Source: an uncultured Prochlorococcus sp.
Lineage (GTDB): Bacteria; Cyanobacteriota; Cyanobacteriia; PCC-6307; Cyanobiaceae
Length of the DNA: 54,828 nt
Direction of reading: 5' to 3'
NCBI GenBank assembly: GCA_902609995.1
Contig: CACLUD010000002.1
Location: forward strand, 1-54,828
Shown: positions 15,655 to 24,320 of the stretch, piece by piece
How positions within the stretch are numbered: the stretch's first letter is position 1
Layout of the letters: every line of letters begins with the position of its first letter
The notes under the pieces: model-generated
What the model was told of the DNA's origin: nothing
The model's database searches: none
The model's input: the letters and a program-made list of their open reading frames with translations, nothing else
Made by a program: the position numbers and the translations under genes

Positions 15655-15855
15655 AAGCGAAGTCTTATCAGACTAATTGATTGAACTTTATTTTTCGATT
15701 AATCCCATTGTCAGGAATACACTTCCTGTATTAATAAATTTGCTAAATTTCAGGCGGACTATCAATCATTTAGATTGCCTCCTAACTCAACATTCATAAA
15801 TTACTCCTATCTCTACTTCAAGTAAATCCGTAAATATGCTGATTTACTTTTTTAT
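15655..15855 (+). ncRNA. Candidate structured RNA ending in a terminator
   Basis: A 550-base gap between pip and the glycosyltransferase holds a series of perfect hairpins on the plus strand: AGTC/GACT (15661-15674), CAGGAA/TTCCTG (15712-15728), and AGGC/GCCT with an inner AATC/GATT (15752-15780). It ends with AGTAAATC/GATTTACT (15821-15848) and TTTTTT, an intrinsic terminator. No reading frame spans it. This is the pattern of an independent small RNA; the 5' end is only a guess and I do not recognise the family. Confidence 0.45.
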
Positions 15856-15969
15856 CGATTTATACGAGAATTTTAATGCCTAGTTTGTTCTATGTTATTT
15901 AAGTAGATTTTAAAGCCATACTTTTAATATTAAAAAGTATATAGAGATCCTAACTATAAGAGCCAGTAA

Positions 15970-17178
15970 ATGATTTTAAATACAAATAGCATTCTCTTGT
16001 ATTTAGGTTTTTTATCTTTTTTTCTAATATTATTTTCATTATTTTATGAAATATATATTTTTAATAAAGCACCTTTTTTAAAAAATTCTGTTTATTCAAA
16101 GCCACTTAATGAGAGCTTATCAATTTTAATACCGGCTTATAATGAAGAGAAAAATATAGTCAATTGCCTAAAAGCATTAAGTGAAATAAAAAAACCTTGC
16201 CAAACTTTTAAAATTTTAATTGTTGATGATTCAAGTACTGATGATACTTATCAGGAGGCTATAAAATGCAAAGATGAATATTTTCAAAAAAATGATGATA
16301 TAGAAATTATTTCGTCTGGGGATAGACCAAGTGACAAAAATTGGGTTGGGAAAAATTGGGCTTGCTATAAAGGATCAAAACAATTAACCACTGATTGGAT
16401 TTTATTTATAGATGCGGACGTCATAATTGGTAAAAATTGTATTTTTAATGCATTATTAAAATCTTGTACAGATGATATTGATTTATTATCTTTAGCTCCA
16501 AAAATAAATTGCAATTGCTTAGCAGAATGGATGGTCCAACCAATAATGACTAGTCTTCTTATGCTAGGTTTCCCAATTTTTAAAACTAATGATTCATCAA
16601 ATAAAGATTCTTTTGCCGCAGGTCCATTTATGCTATTTAAAAAAAAATCTTATGATCTAATTGGCGGACATCTAGAAACATATAATGAAGTTGTTGAAGA
16701 TTTAGCATTAGCCGAAAAAATAAAATCAAATAATTTAAATTTAAATTTTTCTATAGCAATTAACGATATCTCTCTTAATATGTATAGAAATTTAAATTCA
16801 TTAATAGAAGGATGGAGTAAAAACTGGTTCTTAGGCCTTGAAAAAAATATTTTAAAATCACTAAGCGCATCAATATTTGTATTTTTCTTATATTCATTTC
16901 CTTTGATTTTATTTCTGATATCACTAATAAAAATTAATTTTACTGATGATACAAAGATGTATTTACTAACTTTTCTAATTTCTTTTATATCTATTATTAG
17001 TTATGGATTAAAAAGGCTAATATTTAAGAATAAATTTAATATCCCTAACAATTACTGGTACCTGAATAGCATAGGCGGATTTATTGTAATTTATATAAGT
17101 TTTTTATCTATTTATAGAACAGTTACCGGAAATGGATGGACTTGGAAGGGGAGAAATTTATATGAAAAATTAGATTAA
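15970..17178 (+). CDS. Family 2 glycosyltransferase, membrane bound (402 aa)
   Basis: N-terminal membrane anchor (residues 7-30), then a GT2 domain: SILIPAYNEEKNI (51-63), LIVDDSSTDDT (83-93), WVGKNWACYKG, the metal-binding LFIDADV (145-151), and EVVEDLALAEK. C-terminal part has three or four membrane helices. The layout matches HpnB-like and carotenoid- or lipid-modifying GT2 enzymes that act at the inner face of the membrane. Substrate not deducible. Confidence 0.8.
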   Translation: MILNTNSILLYLGFLSFFLILFSLFYEIYIFNKAPFLKNSVYSKPLNESLSILIPAYNEEKNIVNCLKALSEIKKPCQTFKILIVDDSSTDDTYQEAIKCKDEYFQKNDDIEIISSGDRPSDKNWVGKNWACYKGSKQLTTDWILFIDADVIIGKNCIFNALLKSCTDDIDLLSLAPKINCNCLAEWMVQPIMTSLLMLGFPIFKTNDSSNKDSFAAGPFMLFKKKSYDLIGGHLETYNEVVEDLALAEKIKSNNLNLNFSIAINDISLNMYRNLNSLIEGWSKNWFLGLEKNILKSLSASIFVFFLYSFPLILFLISLIKINFTDDTKMYLLTFLISFISIISYGLKRLIFKNKFNIPNNYWYLNSIGGFIVIYISFLSIYRTVTGNGWTWKGRNLYEKLD

Positions 17179-17186
17179 TAAAATTT

Positions 17187-17375
17187 TCAACTTTCTTCAG
17201 TTTCATAAAGTAAAATACTCTCAATTATCATACGATCACTATCTGTTAATTCATAATTTTCTATTTTCCATTCTGTAAACTTTATACAATCATCAAGAGA
17301 CGGATTTTCTTTTCTACATTTTCGCCACTCTCTAATCCAATCTGATAGAGCATAAGTAATTTTTGTTGTAAGCAT
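17187..17375 (-). CDS. Small hypothetical protein (62 aa)
   Basis: Soluble helical protein with WIREWRKCRKENPSLDDC in the first half and an acidic C-terminus. It converges on the glycosyltransferase gene with 8 bases between stops. No family recognised. Confidence 0.5.
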   Translation of the reverse strand: MLTTKITYALSDWIREWRKCRKENPSLDDCIKFTEWKIENYELTDSDRMIIESILLYETEES

Positions 17376-17472
17376 TTTTTACTAATCTGGATAAATTGAA
17401 TCTTGCTCTAATTAACCCTATTTTCACAAGAAATAAACCAGTGCCATGCTGATTTCAAAGCAATAGATAAAA

Positions 17473-17568
17473 ATGGCTGAAGCAACTCAAGAAGCTTCTA
17501 TTACAAAGGGTAAAGAGTCAAAGATAACTACTATAACAAGACTTATGTTTTTGATTGGTCAAAAATAG
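17473..17568 (+). CDS. Possible small peptide (31 aa)
   Basis: MAEATQEASITKG opening and a hydrophobic end (MFLIG). Only codon-like content and position ahead of nirA support it. Low confidence. Confidence 0.25.
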   Translation: MAEATQEASITKGKESKITTITRLMFLIGQK

Positions 17569-17707
17569 AGTAATTATTAGAGTAAGTGAGCTAAATTATG
17601 TATGAAAGCAATAGATTCTTACACCAAAATAAATATTTATTTAAATTTCTAGTTAAGATAACAAATTATAATTTGAAATTTTTAAACTATACATATAAAT
17701 ACAATTA

Positions 17708-19234
17708 ATGATGCAATATTACTTGAATGACAAGAAATTAAATAAGATTGAAAAACAAAAGGCGGAAAAAGATGGTCTAAAAATATTTGAAGAGTTAAAT
17801 GATTACGCTCTTAAAGGGTGGGAAGAAATGGATGAAGTAGATTTGCAAATGCGTTTAAAATGGTATGGTCTATTTTGGAGACCAAAAACTCCTGGAAGAT
17901 TCATGATGAGACTCAGAGTTCCGAATGGAATTTTAAATTCTAATCAGTTGAAAGTAATAGCATCAATAGTTGCTAGATATGGAGAAGATGGTTCTGCAGA
18001 TATTACGACTAGGCAAAATATACAATTAAGGGGAGTTTTGATAAATGATCTACCAGATATTATTAAAAGACTTAGAGAGGTTGACATTACATCCGTACAG
18101 TCTGGTATGGATAATCCAAGAAATGTTACTGGAAATCCGCTAGCGGGAATTGATCCAGAAGAAATCATAGACACAAGAAAGTATACTTCTGAATTAGAAG
18201 ATTACTTAACAAATTCTGGAAATGGCAACTCCGAATTCTCCAATTTACCAAGGAAGTGGAATACTGCAGTAGCAGGAGCAAAAGATAATTTTCTTCTACA
18301 TAATGATCTTATCTTTCATCCTGTTTCTAAAAATGGAATCTTAGGTTTTGGCGTCTGGGTAGGAGGAATATTATCAGCGACTTTAAATGCTTATGCTCTA
18401 CCTTTAGATGTCTGGATAGAAGAAAAAGATATATGCAAAATAACTGGAATAATTTGTTCACTTTGGAGAGATAATGGAGATAGGTTTCTTAGAAACAAAG
18501 GAAGATTTAGACATTATTTGAATTCTATAGGGATCGATAAATTTAGAGAACTTGTAGAAGAAAAATTTGGAACTTTATCGAAGGATCCAGGCTCACTTTT
18601 TAACAAAAAACAAAGAAATATATTTGGAATTAATAAACAAAAACAAGACCACCTTTACTTTGCTGGAATACATATTCCAGTAGGAAGATTATGCGTAGAA
18701 GATATACAAGAGATTGCAAGATTAAGTGAAAAATTTGGACAAAGTGAAATAAGATTAACAGAAGATCAAAATCTAATTATTGTTGGTCTTAAAGAAAATA
18801 TTTTAGAAGAATTTAGTAATGAAGAAATTATTAATAAATTCAAATTAGATCCACCCCATTTTTCCTCAAGTACTGTTTCATGTACTGGGAGTAGTTATTG
18901 TAGTTTTGCGCTTGCAAATACAAAAGATATAGCAAGGAATATTTCTGAAAAATTAGATCGAGAACTTGAATTATTAGAGGAGGTTAAAATTCATTGGACA
19001 GGCTGCCCAAACAATTGTGGTCAAGCTCACATGGGTGGTATAGGTATGACGGGAACAAAGGTTAAAAAAGAGGGAGGTGGAACTGAGGATGGATATAATG
19101 TAAGTATTGGGGGAAGACAAGATCACATACAAACTTTAGGTGAAACCGAATTTAAAAAAGTTAGCAAAAATGATATTTATAATGTAATCAAAGAAATTCT
19201 AATAAATAAATTTAATGCCAAGTTAAAAACTTAA
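17708..19234 (+). CDS. nirA: Ferredoxin-nitrite reductase
   Basis: Six-electron reduction of nitrite to ammonium using reduced ferredoxin; cytoplasmic. Length 508 aa fits the plant/cyanobacterial enzyme. The siroheme-[4Fe-4S] cysteines are in the exact family spacing: Cys392 and Cys398 (SCTGSSYC) and Cys433 and Cys437 (GCPNNC). Two ferrodoxin-like half domains (RFMMRLRVPNG, TTRQNIQLRGV; then HIPVGRLCVED, LTEDQNLIIVG) are visible. Starts ATGATG; either codon is possible. No GTAN8TAC NtcA box was found in the upstream gap, unlike napA. The next gene follows after 11 bases. Confidence 0.96.
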   Translation: MMQYYLNDKKLNKIEKQKAEKDGLKIFEELNDYALKGWEEMDEVDLQMRLKWYGLFWRPKTPGRFMMRLRVPNGILNSNQLKVIASIVARYGEDGSADITTRQNIQLRGVLINDLPDIIKRLREVDITSVQSGMDNPRNVTGNPLAGIDPEEIIDTRKYTSELEDYLTNSGNGNSEFSNLPRKWNTAVAGAKDNFLLHNDLIFHPVSKNGILGFGVWVGGILSATLNAYALPLDVWIEEKDICKITGIICSLWRDNGDRFLRNKGRFRHYLNSIGIDKFRELVEEKFGTLSKDPGSLFNKKQRNIFGINKQKQDHLYFAGIHIPVGRLCVEDIQEIARLSEKFGQSEIRLTEDQNLIIVGLKENILEEFSNEEIINKFKLDPPHFSSSTVSCTGSSYCSFALANTKDIARNISEKLDRELELLEEVKIHWTGCPNNCGQAHMGGIGMTGTKVKKEGGGTEDGYNVSIGGRQDHIQTLGETEFKKVSKNDIYNVIKEILINKFNAKLKT

Positions 19235-19245
19235 AAATACATTTA

Positions 19246-19965
19246 ATGAATAAAAGTGAATCTGAAATATTAGAAATCTTAAATGGCTTAGGTTCAAAAA
19301 AATTAGATCTTGATATTCTTTTTTCCTTCTATTCATTGGAATTATCATATGAGATTCGCAAAATTATCGCTGAAAAGATAGGCATGCAAGAAAGAGAAGG
19401 ATATTTTTTAATTGAAAAGATGATAAAAAAATTTGGTCTTAAAGTTGAATTTATTGAGGCTCTTAAATTAACAAATGAGAAATATGCAAAAGATCTTTTA
19501 CTAAAAAATCTTTATCAAAATAATAAGTTAAATATTCATATAATTAATGCTTTAGAACCGTGGGGAGCAGAAATCGAACTTAAATTGATTAGGGAAATAT
19601 TCGATATTTGCGAAACAGAGTTTTGGATTGCAGGTCTTAATATTCTTCATTTCAAAGCCCATCAATTAACTGATGAGAAATTATTATCTTTTATTTATCA
19701 AATAAAAATTTACGATAATTTCAAAATCAACTACAAGATAATCTCTATCTTAAAAAGAAGAGAAAGCGAAATAGTTTGTAAATTGCTCTATAAATATTCT
19801 TTAAATAAAGAATCAGAAATCGCTAAATATGCAATTTTTTCTTTAGGAAGTATTTGGAATGATAATAGTTTTGAACAATTATCAAAATTAGAAAGAGAAA
19901 TAAGAAATACCTCTTTGCTAAAGTACGTTCATAATCAGAAGTTAATTTCAAGTCAATTTAAATAG
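19246..19965 (+). CDS. HEAT-like protein linked to nirA (nirX candidate)
   Basis: A 239-residue all-helical protein made of degenerate repeats of paired helices, with Leu/Ile and Lys/Glu periodicity, resembling HEAT or armadillo scaffolds. It is 11 bases downstream of nirA, so nitrite-related function or assembly of NirA is inferred. A protein called NirX is reported in picocyanobacterial nitrate clusters; this may be it, but I cannot confirm by alignment. No catalytic motif is seen. Confidence 0.6.
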   Translation: MNKSESEILEILNGLGSKKLDLDILFSFYSLELSYEIRKIIAEKIGMQEREGYFLIEKMIKKFGLKVEFIEALKLTNEKYAKDLLLKNLYQNNKLNIHIINALEPWGAEIELKLIREIFDICETEFWIAGLNILHFKAHQLTDEKLLSFIYQIKIYDNFKINYKIISILKRRESEIVCKLLYKYSLNKESEIAKYAIFSLGSIWNDNSFEQLSKLEREIRNTSLLKYVHNQKLISSQFK

Positions 19966-19976
19966 AATTCAATACT

Positions 19977-20732
19977 TCAAGAAATTATTAATTTGTAGCT
20001 AGCGAAAAATAATATTAATGAAAGTATTATTTTTACTTCATTCTCACCAATTTTTTTACTGCCTAGCCAACTACCAATACTTGCGAAAAATAATACTATC
20101 AAAATTTGTATGGTTATATTATCAATTGATTTTAAATTTGAAATATTATTAGAAATTAACCAACTAGATAGTCCACTCAATGAATTAAAAAAAATAAAAA
20201 TCGACGATACCGTCGCTACAGTTTTGACTGGCATCCAGTTTAATAAAATTGATAATGGAGTAAGAAAAATACCACCCCCAGTGCCAGTAATGCCTGAGGC
20301 TAATCCTAGTAAAATACCTGTAAGATAAATAAACTTTGTTTTTGGTAGCTTTGGAAATTTTAAATTTGTATTGTTTTGAAAAAATTTTCCAAATAAAAAT
20401 CTAATGCCAGAGAACAATAAAATAATAGATAAAAAAAATTTAATTATTTCAGATGAAATCTGTAAATAACCTCCAAGTATCGCAGAGGGAATTGAAAATA
20501 TAAGGATTGGAATCAAAAAATTCTTATAAGTTTTTTTATCCAAATGTCCATCTTTTAGAAATCTTAAAGAATTAAGACTGGATACAGCAATATTTAAAAT
20601 AAGAGCAGTTGGTTTTATTATTTCAACAGGCCTACCAAAAATTACCATACATGCGATATAACCAGAGGCGCCCGCATGTCCGACAATTGAGTATAAAAAA
20701 GATATTAATGAAATTCCTAAAAAGTAAGTCAA
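19977..20732 (-). CDS. TauE/SafE (TSUP) family permease (251 aa)
   Basis: Eight-helix TSUP anion permease with the two inverted-repeat signatures: an N-terminal VGHAGASGYIACMVIFG and a middle GLASGITGTGGGIFLTPL. Family members move sulfite, sulfonates, sulfoacetate and other small anions. Its position inside the nitrate/molybdenum cofactor island, 28 bases downstream of moaB on the same strand, suggests an anion needed by the pathway (nitrite, sulfite or an oxyanion), but that is inference. Confidence 0.8.
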   Translation of the reverse strand: MTYFLGISLISFLYSIVGHAGASGYIACMVIFGRPVEIIKPTALILNIAVSSLNSLRFLKDGHLDKKTYKNFLIPILIFSIPSAILGGYLQISSEIIKFFLSIILLFSGIRFLFGKFFQNNTNLKFPKLPKTKFIYLTGILLGLASGITGTGGGIFLTPLSILLNWMPVKTVATVSSIFIFFNSLSGLSSWLISNNISNLKSIDNITIQILIVLFFASIGSWLGSKKIGENEVKIILSLILFFASYKLIIS

Positions 20733-20760
20733 TTTCTTATTCTAGATAAAGTTGAAATTA

Positions 20761-21255
20761 TTATTCTTTCAATCTATTTATGAGATTTACTAAATTGCAA
20801 GGTTTTGTGTTTTCATTAAGTTGGTGAGAAATTATATCTTTCCACCCTGTCATAACAGCATCCTTAGATCCAGGCAAAACAAATATAAACTTACCATTTG
20901 CAGTTCCTGCAATACATCTACTTTGTAAAGTACTAGTTCCTATCTTCTGAAATGATAAAAATCTAAAGGTCTCCCCAAAGCCATCAATCTCTTTTTCTAA
21001 TAAAGGTCTTACAGCTTCAGGAGTAACGTCCCTCGCAGTAATCCCTGTACCCCCTGTTGTAATAATAACTTCAACATTTGGGTTTGATATCCAGTCACTA
21101 AGGTATTTTCTAATTAGGTAAATGTCATCTTTACAGATCTTTCTTTCAAGTATTTTATGACCGTAATTTTCAGCTTCTAATAGAAGATAATTCCCACTAT
21201 CATCATTATTTATGTTACGAGTATCAGATACTGTAAGCAGAGCTATTGAAACCAC
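20761..21255 (-). CDS. moaB: Molybdopterin biosynthesis protein MoaB/MogA family
   Basis: Adenylates molybdopterin before metal insertion. The MPT-binding core is present: VIITTGGTGITARDVTPEAV (about residues 64-83) and IFVLPGSKDAVMTGW near the end. The frame opens with GTG at 21255 (VSIALLTVSDTRN). It shares a 35-base divergent region with moaD; its transcript probably continues into the TSUP permease. Confidence 0.92.
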   Translation of the reverse strand: MVSIALLTVSDTRNINNDDSGNYLLLEAENYGHKILERKICKDDIYLIRKYLSDWISNPNVEVIITTGGTGITARDVTPEAVRPLLEKEIDGFGETFRFLSFQKIGTSTLQSRCIAGTANGKFIFVLPGSKDAVMTGWKDIISHQLNENTKPCNLVNLINRLKE

Positions 21256-21290
21256 TTAAAATTAAATTATTAGGTATATCATTACTATAA

Positions 21291-21545
21291 ATGGGAATTG
21301 AAAGTTGTAATAAAATTAAAGTTATTTTATTTGCAAGTCTTGAGGAAGATATGGGATGGAAAGAAAAGATCTTAAGAATTGATAACAATGTTGAAATGAA
21401 AGTAAATTCAATATGGGATTTAATAAATTGCGATTTACCAAAAGAGAATTTCATAGTCGCTGTAAATGATGAAATTGTTGATATGGATTCATCAATAAAT
21501 ACAGGAGATGAAGTAGCCTTCATGCCGATTTTTACTGGTGGATAA
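21291..21545 (+). CDS. moaD: MoaD, small subunit of molybdopterin synthase
   Basis: Ubiquitin-like sulfur carrier of 84 residues. The diagnostic C-terminal Gly-Gly is present (FMPIFTGG), preceded by GDEVAFMP, and the beta-grasp pattern KVILFASLEEDMGW is at the start. Its thiocarboxylate is formed by a MoeB-type enzyme not found in this window. It overlaps moaE by eight bases, so the two subunits are co-translated. Confidence 0.93.
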   Translation: MGIESCNKIKVILFASLEEDMGWKEKILRIDNNVEMKVNSIWDLINCDLPKENFIVAVNDEIVDMDSSINTGDEVAFMPIFTGG

Positions 21546-21990
21546 TTCAAAAATACAATTTAGAATCCTAGAAGAAAATTTTAATCCTTATAAAGAATTC
21601 GAACTTTGGGAGAAGGTCAATAAAAATTCAGCAAACTCACTTTTCATTGGTAGAGTAAGGCCTTTTGATCAATATGGGAATGATTTAAAGAAACTAGAAA
21701 TTGTTCATAATAAAGGTATGACCGAAAAATATATTAAAAGATATTTAATGAACATTTCTAAAAAACAGGATAATTTATCCATTTTTCTTTTACACAGAAT
21801 AGGTTTCATTTATCCTAATGAGCCAATTATTTTACTAGCAATAAATGCGAATCATAGAGGTATCGCAAATAAATATCTCCAAGTAATACTTGAATTTACA
21901 AAATACAGCGTTCCATTTTGGAAAAAAGAATGGACTTTTAAAGGATCCTCCTGGGTAAAAAAGAATACTGACTTAGGGTTTGAATTATAA
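21538..21990 (+). CDS. moaE: MoaE, large subunit of molybdopterin synthase
   Basis: Transfers sulfur from MoaD to precursor Z to form molybdopterin. Features: FIGRVRP near residue 37, LHRIGFIYPNEPIILLAINANHRG, and the C-terminal PFWKKEWTFKG in which the conserved Lys contacts MoaD's Gly-Gly. Start is GTG inside the last codons of moaD. Its end overlaps the convergent moeA by six bases. Confidence 0.93.
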   Translation: MDNSKIQFRILEENFNPYKEFELWEKVNKNSANSLFIGRVRPFDQYGNDLKKLEIVHNKGMTEKYIKRYLMNISKKQDNLSIFLLHRIGFIYPNEPIILLAINANHRGIANKYLQVILEFTKYSVPFWKKEWTFKGSSWVKKNTDLGFEL

Positions 21991-23250
21991 AAAATTTTTT
22001 TTCAAAAGTTGTGCCCATAATAAAGTGCCTTTTTGACAAAAATCAATTTCAGAAGGTATTTCTATTAATAAATCTGTATTAGAAATTGAAGTAATCTTGG
22101 ATGAGGATTGTTCTTTTGAAATATCTGCAATCAATTCACCTTCTTCATTAACAATAAGTTTTCCTCTAAGTAATTCTGGTCTCCCTTTTCTTCTTTTGAA
22201 ATCAGAATCTAGCTTAACTTTAAACCTAAGAGGAAATTCAATATTATTAATTCCTTGAAGTTTCTGAAGCGCGGGCCACACAAGCTGGATGAAAGTAATA
22301 GCAGCAGAAACTGGATTCCCTGGTAATCCAAAATAAGGAATTTTTTTATTTATTAATCCAAAAGCAAAGGGTTTCCCGGGCTTTAAAAATAGTTTCCAAA
22401 ATTTAATCTCTCCTATTTCATTAATAATATCTTTTAAAAAATCTTTCTTACCCACTGATATCCCACCAACTGAAATAACCACATCATTTAATTTAGAAAT
22501 ATTTATAAGAGAATTTTTAATATTTTGATAATTATCTTTTTCTATATGAATTTCATTAATTTCAAATCCAATATTTTTGGCGATTGATTTTATCAAAAAA
22601 CTGTTACTTTCCCAAATTTCTCCTTTCTTTCTTGCAGTTCCTGATTTGATTAGTTCATCTCCAGTAATTAGTAAACCTAATTTGAAAATTTTACTAACTT
22701 TAATAGTTTTTATACCACAACTTGCTAATCTACTTAAAATCCCTGGAGTAATCTTTACCCCTTTCTTGATTAATATTTCACCCTTAAATACCTGATCATT
22801 TTTTTCTCTAATCCAGGAGTTACTAGATGATTTTTCATTGATAAAAATATACTCATTTCCGTTTAAAAGTTCTAAAGAAACTTGTTCTTGAGGTATGACA
22901 CAAAAACAATTATCTGGCACAAATGAACCTGTACTTATCGTTAAAGCTTCATCTTTTTTAAGAAGGTCATTAAATGGCTTTCCAGGAAAAGACTCTCCGA
23001 CAATTTTCCATTTATTTCCTTTTTTAGTTAATTCTCCTAAAGCATATCCATCCATAACTGATGATCTATAACCAGGTATATCTTCTTCTGATAAAATTTC
23101 CTCCATAGAAACTTTTCCAAGTGCTTCATCTAAATTGACCTCTTCCTTATGGTAAAAATTATTGTTCACTATTAAAGAATCTATATCTTCCAAGATTTTT
23201 TTAATAGCATCATTTAGATAAAGACCCTGATTATTTATATCAATTCCCAT
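21985..23250 (-). CDS. moeA: Molybdopterin molybdenumtransferase MoeA
   Basis: Inserts molybdate into adenylated molybdopterin. Conserved parts include PGYRSSVMDGYAL (about residue 56 on), the MPT-like GLLITGDEL, DVVISVGGISVGKKDFLKD, and FGLPGNPVSA. Length 421 aa is typical. moaC lies 13 bases upstream on the same strand, so moaC-moeA form an operon transcribed away from narM. Confidence 0.95.
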   Translation of the reverse strand: MGIDINNQGLYLNDAIKKILEDIDSLIVNNNFYHKEEVNLDEALGKVSMEEILSEEDIPGYRSSVMDGYALGELTKKGNKWKIVGESFPGKPFNDLLKKDEALTISTGSFVPDNCFCVIPQEQVSLELLNGNEYIFINEKSSSNSWIREKNDQVFKGEILIKKGVKITPGILSRLASCGIKTIKVSKIFKLGLLITGDELIKSGTARKKGEIWESNSFLIKSIAKNIGFEINEIHIEKDNYQNIKNSLINISKLNDVVISVGGISVGKKDFLKDIINEIGEIKFWKLFLKPGKPFAFGLINKKIPYFGLPGNPVSAAITFIQLVWPALQKLQGINNIEFPLRFKVKLDSDFKRRKGRPELLRGKLIVNEEGELIADISKEQSSSKITSISNTDLLIEIPSEIDFCQKGTLLWAQLLKKNFL

Positions 23251-23263
23251 TATTGGTATGTAC

Positions 23264-23743
23264 TTAACTTCTTTTTAATATTCCATTTTTACCACCTTTT
23301 TTTTCTAAAAGGCGAATACTATCAATTGTTATAAAATGATCTAAAGCTTTAAGCATGTCATAAAGAGTAAGAAGACCAATTGATACTGATGTAAGAGCCT
23401 CCATTTCAACGCCTGTTTTAGAATGGGACTTGCAAAAAGCAATAATTTTAATTGCTTTCATTGATTCACAAATTTCGAAGTCAATCGTTATTTTATTCAA
23501 TGACAACTGGTGACAAAGAGGAATAAGGTCTGAAGTTTTTTTTGCACCATTTATTGCAGAAAATCTAGCTGCTGCAAAAATATCACCCTTTTTAATTTTT
23601 TCATTTTTTATTTTATCTAATATCTCTTTATTTAGTTTAATGTAGCCTTCTGCTAAAGCCTCTCTTGTACTTTCTACTTTATTTGAAATATCAACTATAT
23701 TCATTTCTCCACTCTCATTAATGTGAGTTAAGGATTTATCCAT
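23264..23743 (-). CDS. moaC: Cyclic pyranopterin monophosphate synthase MoaC
   Basis: Acts after MoaA to form cyclic pyranopterin phosphate. Strong motifs: AARFSAINGAKKTSDLIPLCHQLSLNKI and SHSKTGVEMEALTSVSIGLLTLYDMLKALD, including the catalytic Lys and the His of PLCH. First gene of the moaC-moeA unit; its upstream region (23744-23849) is shared with divergent narM. Confidence 0.95.
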   Translation of the reverse strand: MDKSLTHINESGEMNIVDISNKVESTREALAEGYIKLNKEILDKIKNEKIKKGDIFAAARFSAINGAKKTSDLIPLCHQLSLNKITIDFEICESMKAIKIIAFCKSHSKTGVEMEALTSVSIGLLTLYDMLKALDHFITIDSIRLLEKKGGKNGILKRS

Positions 23744-23849
23744 TTTTGTTTAGCAATATATTCAATAATACAAAAAATAAATTTTTAATAAAGCTAATAT
23801 AAATTTTTTATACTTGGCATTAATTTATTAATAAAATATCAATTTAATT

Positions 23850-24311
23850 TTGGTTAATAATAAATCAAATCATTATTTTTTCTTTGAGGATGATTTCATC
23901 AGAGACTTAAGATGTATTCCTCTATGCGTAAGAAGAAAACTGGATTTAATTGGAATAAAATTGAAACTCACTCATTGGCTAGATTTTAATTTAAATGACA
24001 AAACTAAGATAGTAAATTGGCCAGACACTCAAAATGAGCTCTTGGATTTAAAGATTTTTTTAAAAAAAATTACATCCAATTCAAAATATGGAGAAGCAAA
24101 AGAAATAGAAAGATCGATTAATCAACCTTGGCAAGATAAAAATAAAATTCCTGAACAAGTTCTTAAAGCGGCGCTAGAAAGAGGAATTAAGATTTCAATT
24201 GAGAAGTGGAGAAATTTAAATGAATTAGATAGATTTGCTTTTTGTAAATTAATTAGACCTAATCATGAACACCAAAATTTGGATAAAGCATTTGATGAGA
24301 TTCTGAAATAA
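23850..24311 (+). CDS. narM: Nitrate reductase-associated protein NarM
   Basis: Matches the nitrate reductase associated family, first shown to be needed for NarB activity in Synechococcus: FFEDDFIRDLRCIPLCVRRKLDLIGIKLKL at the start (compare FxFExDFxxxLRCIPxxVRxKLD) and ERGIKISIEKWRNLNELDRFAFCKL at the end. No ATG occurs in the frame; TTG at 23850 is the only plausible start. It converges on narB with 9 bases between stops. Probably assists cofactor insertion or stability of NarB. Confidence 0.88.
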   Translation: MVNNKSNHYFFFEDDFIRDLRCIPLCVRRKLDLIGIKLKLTHWLDFNLNDKTKIVNWPDTQNELLDLKIFLKKITSNSKYGEAKEIERSINQPWQDKNKIPEQVLKAALERGIKISIEKWRNLNELDRFAFCKLIRPNHEHQNLDKAFDEILK

Positions 24312-24320
24312 AGTTATTGT

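Noticed and set aside
21274-21285. GTA-TATCAT-TAC between moaB and moaD as an NtcA box.
   Set aside because: The half-sites are six, not eight, bases apart.
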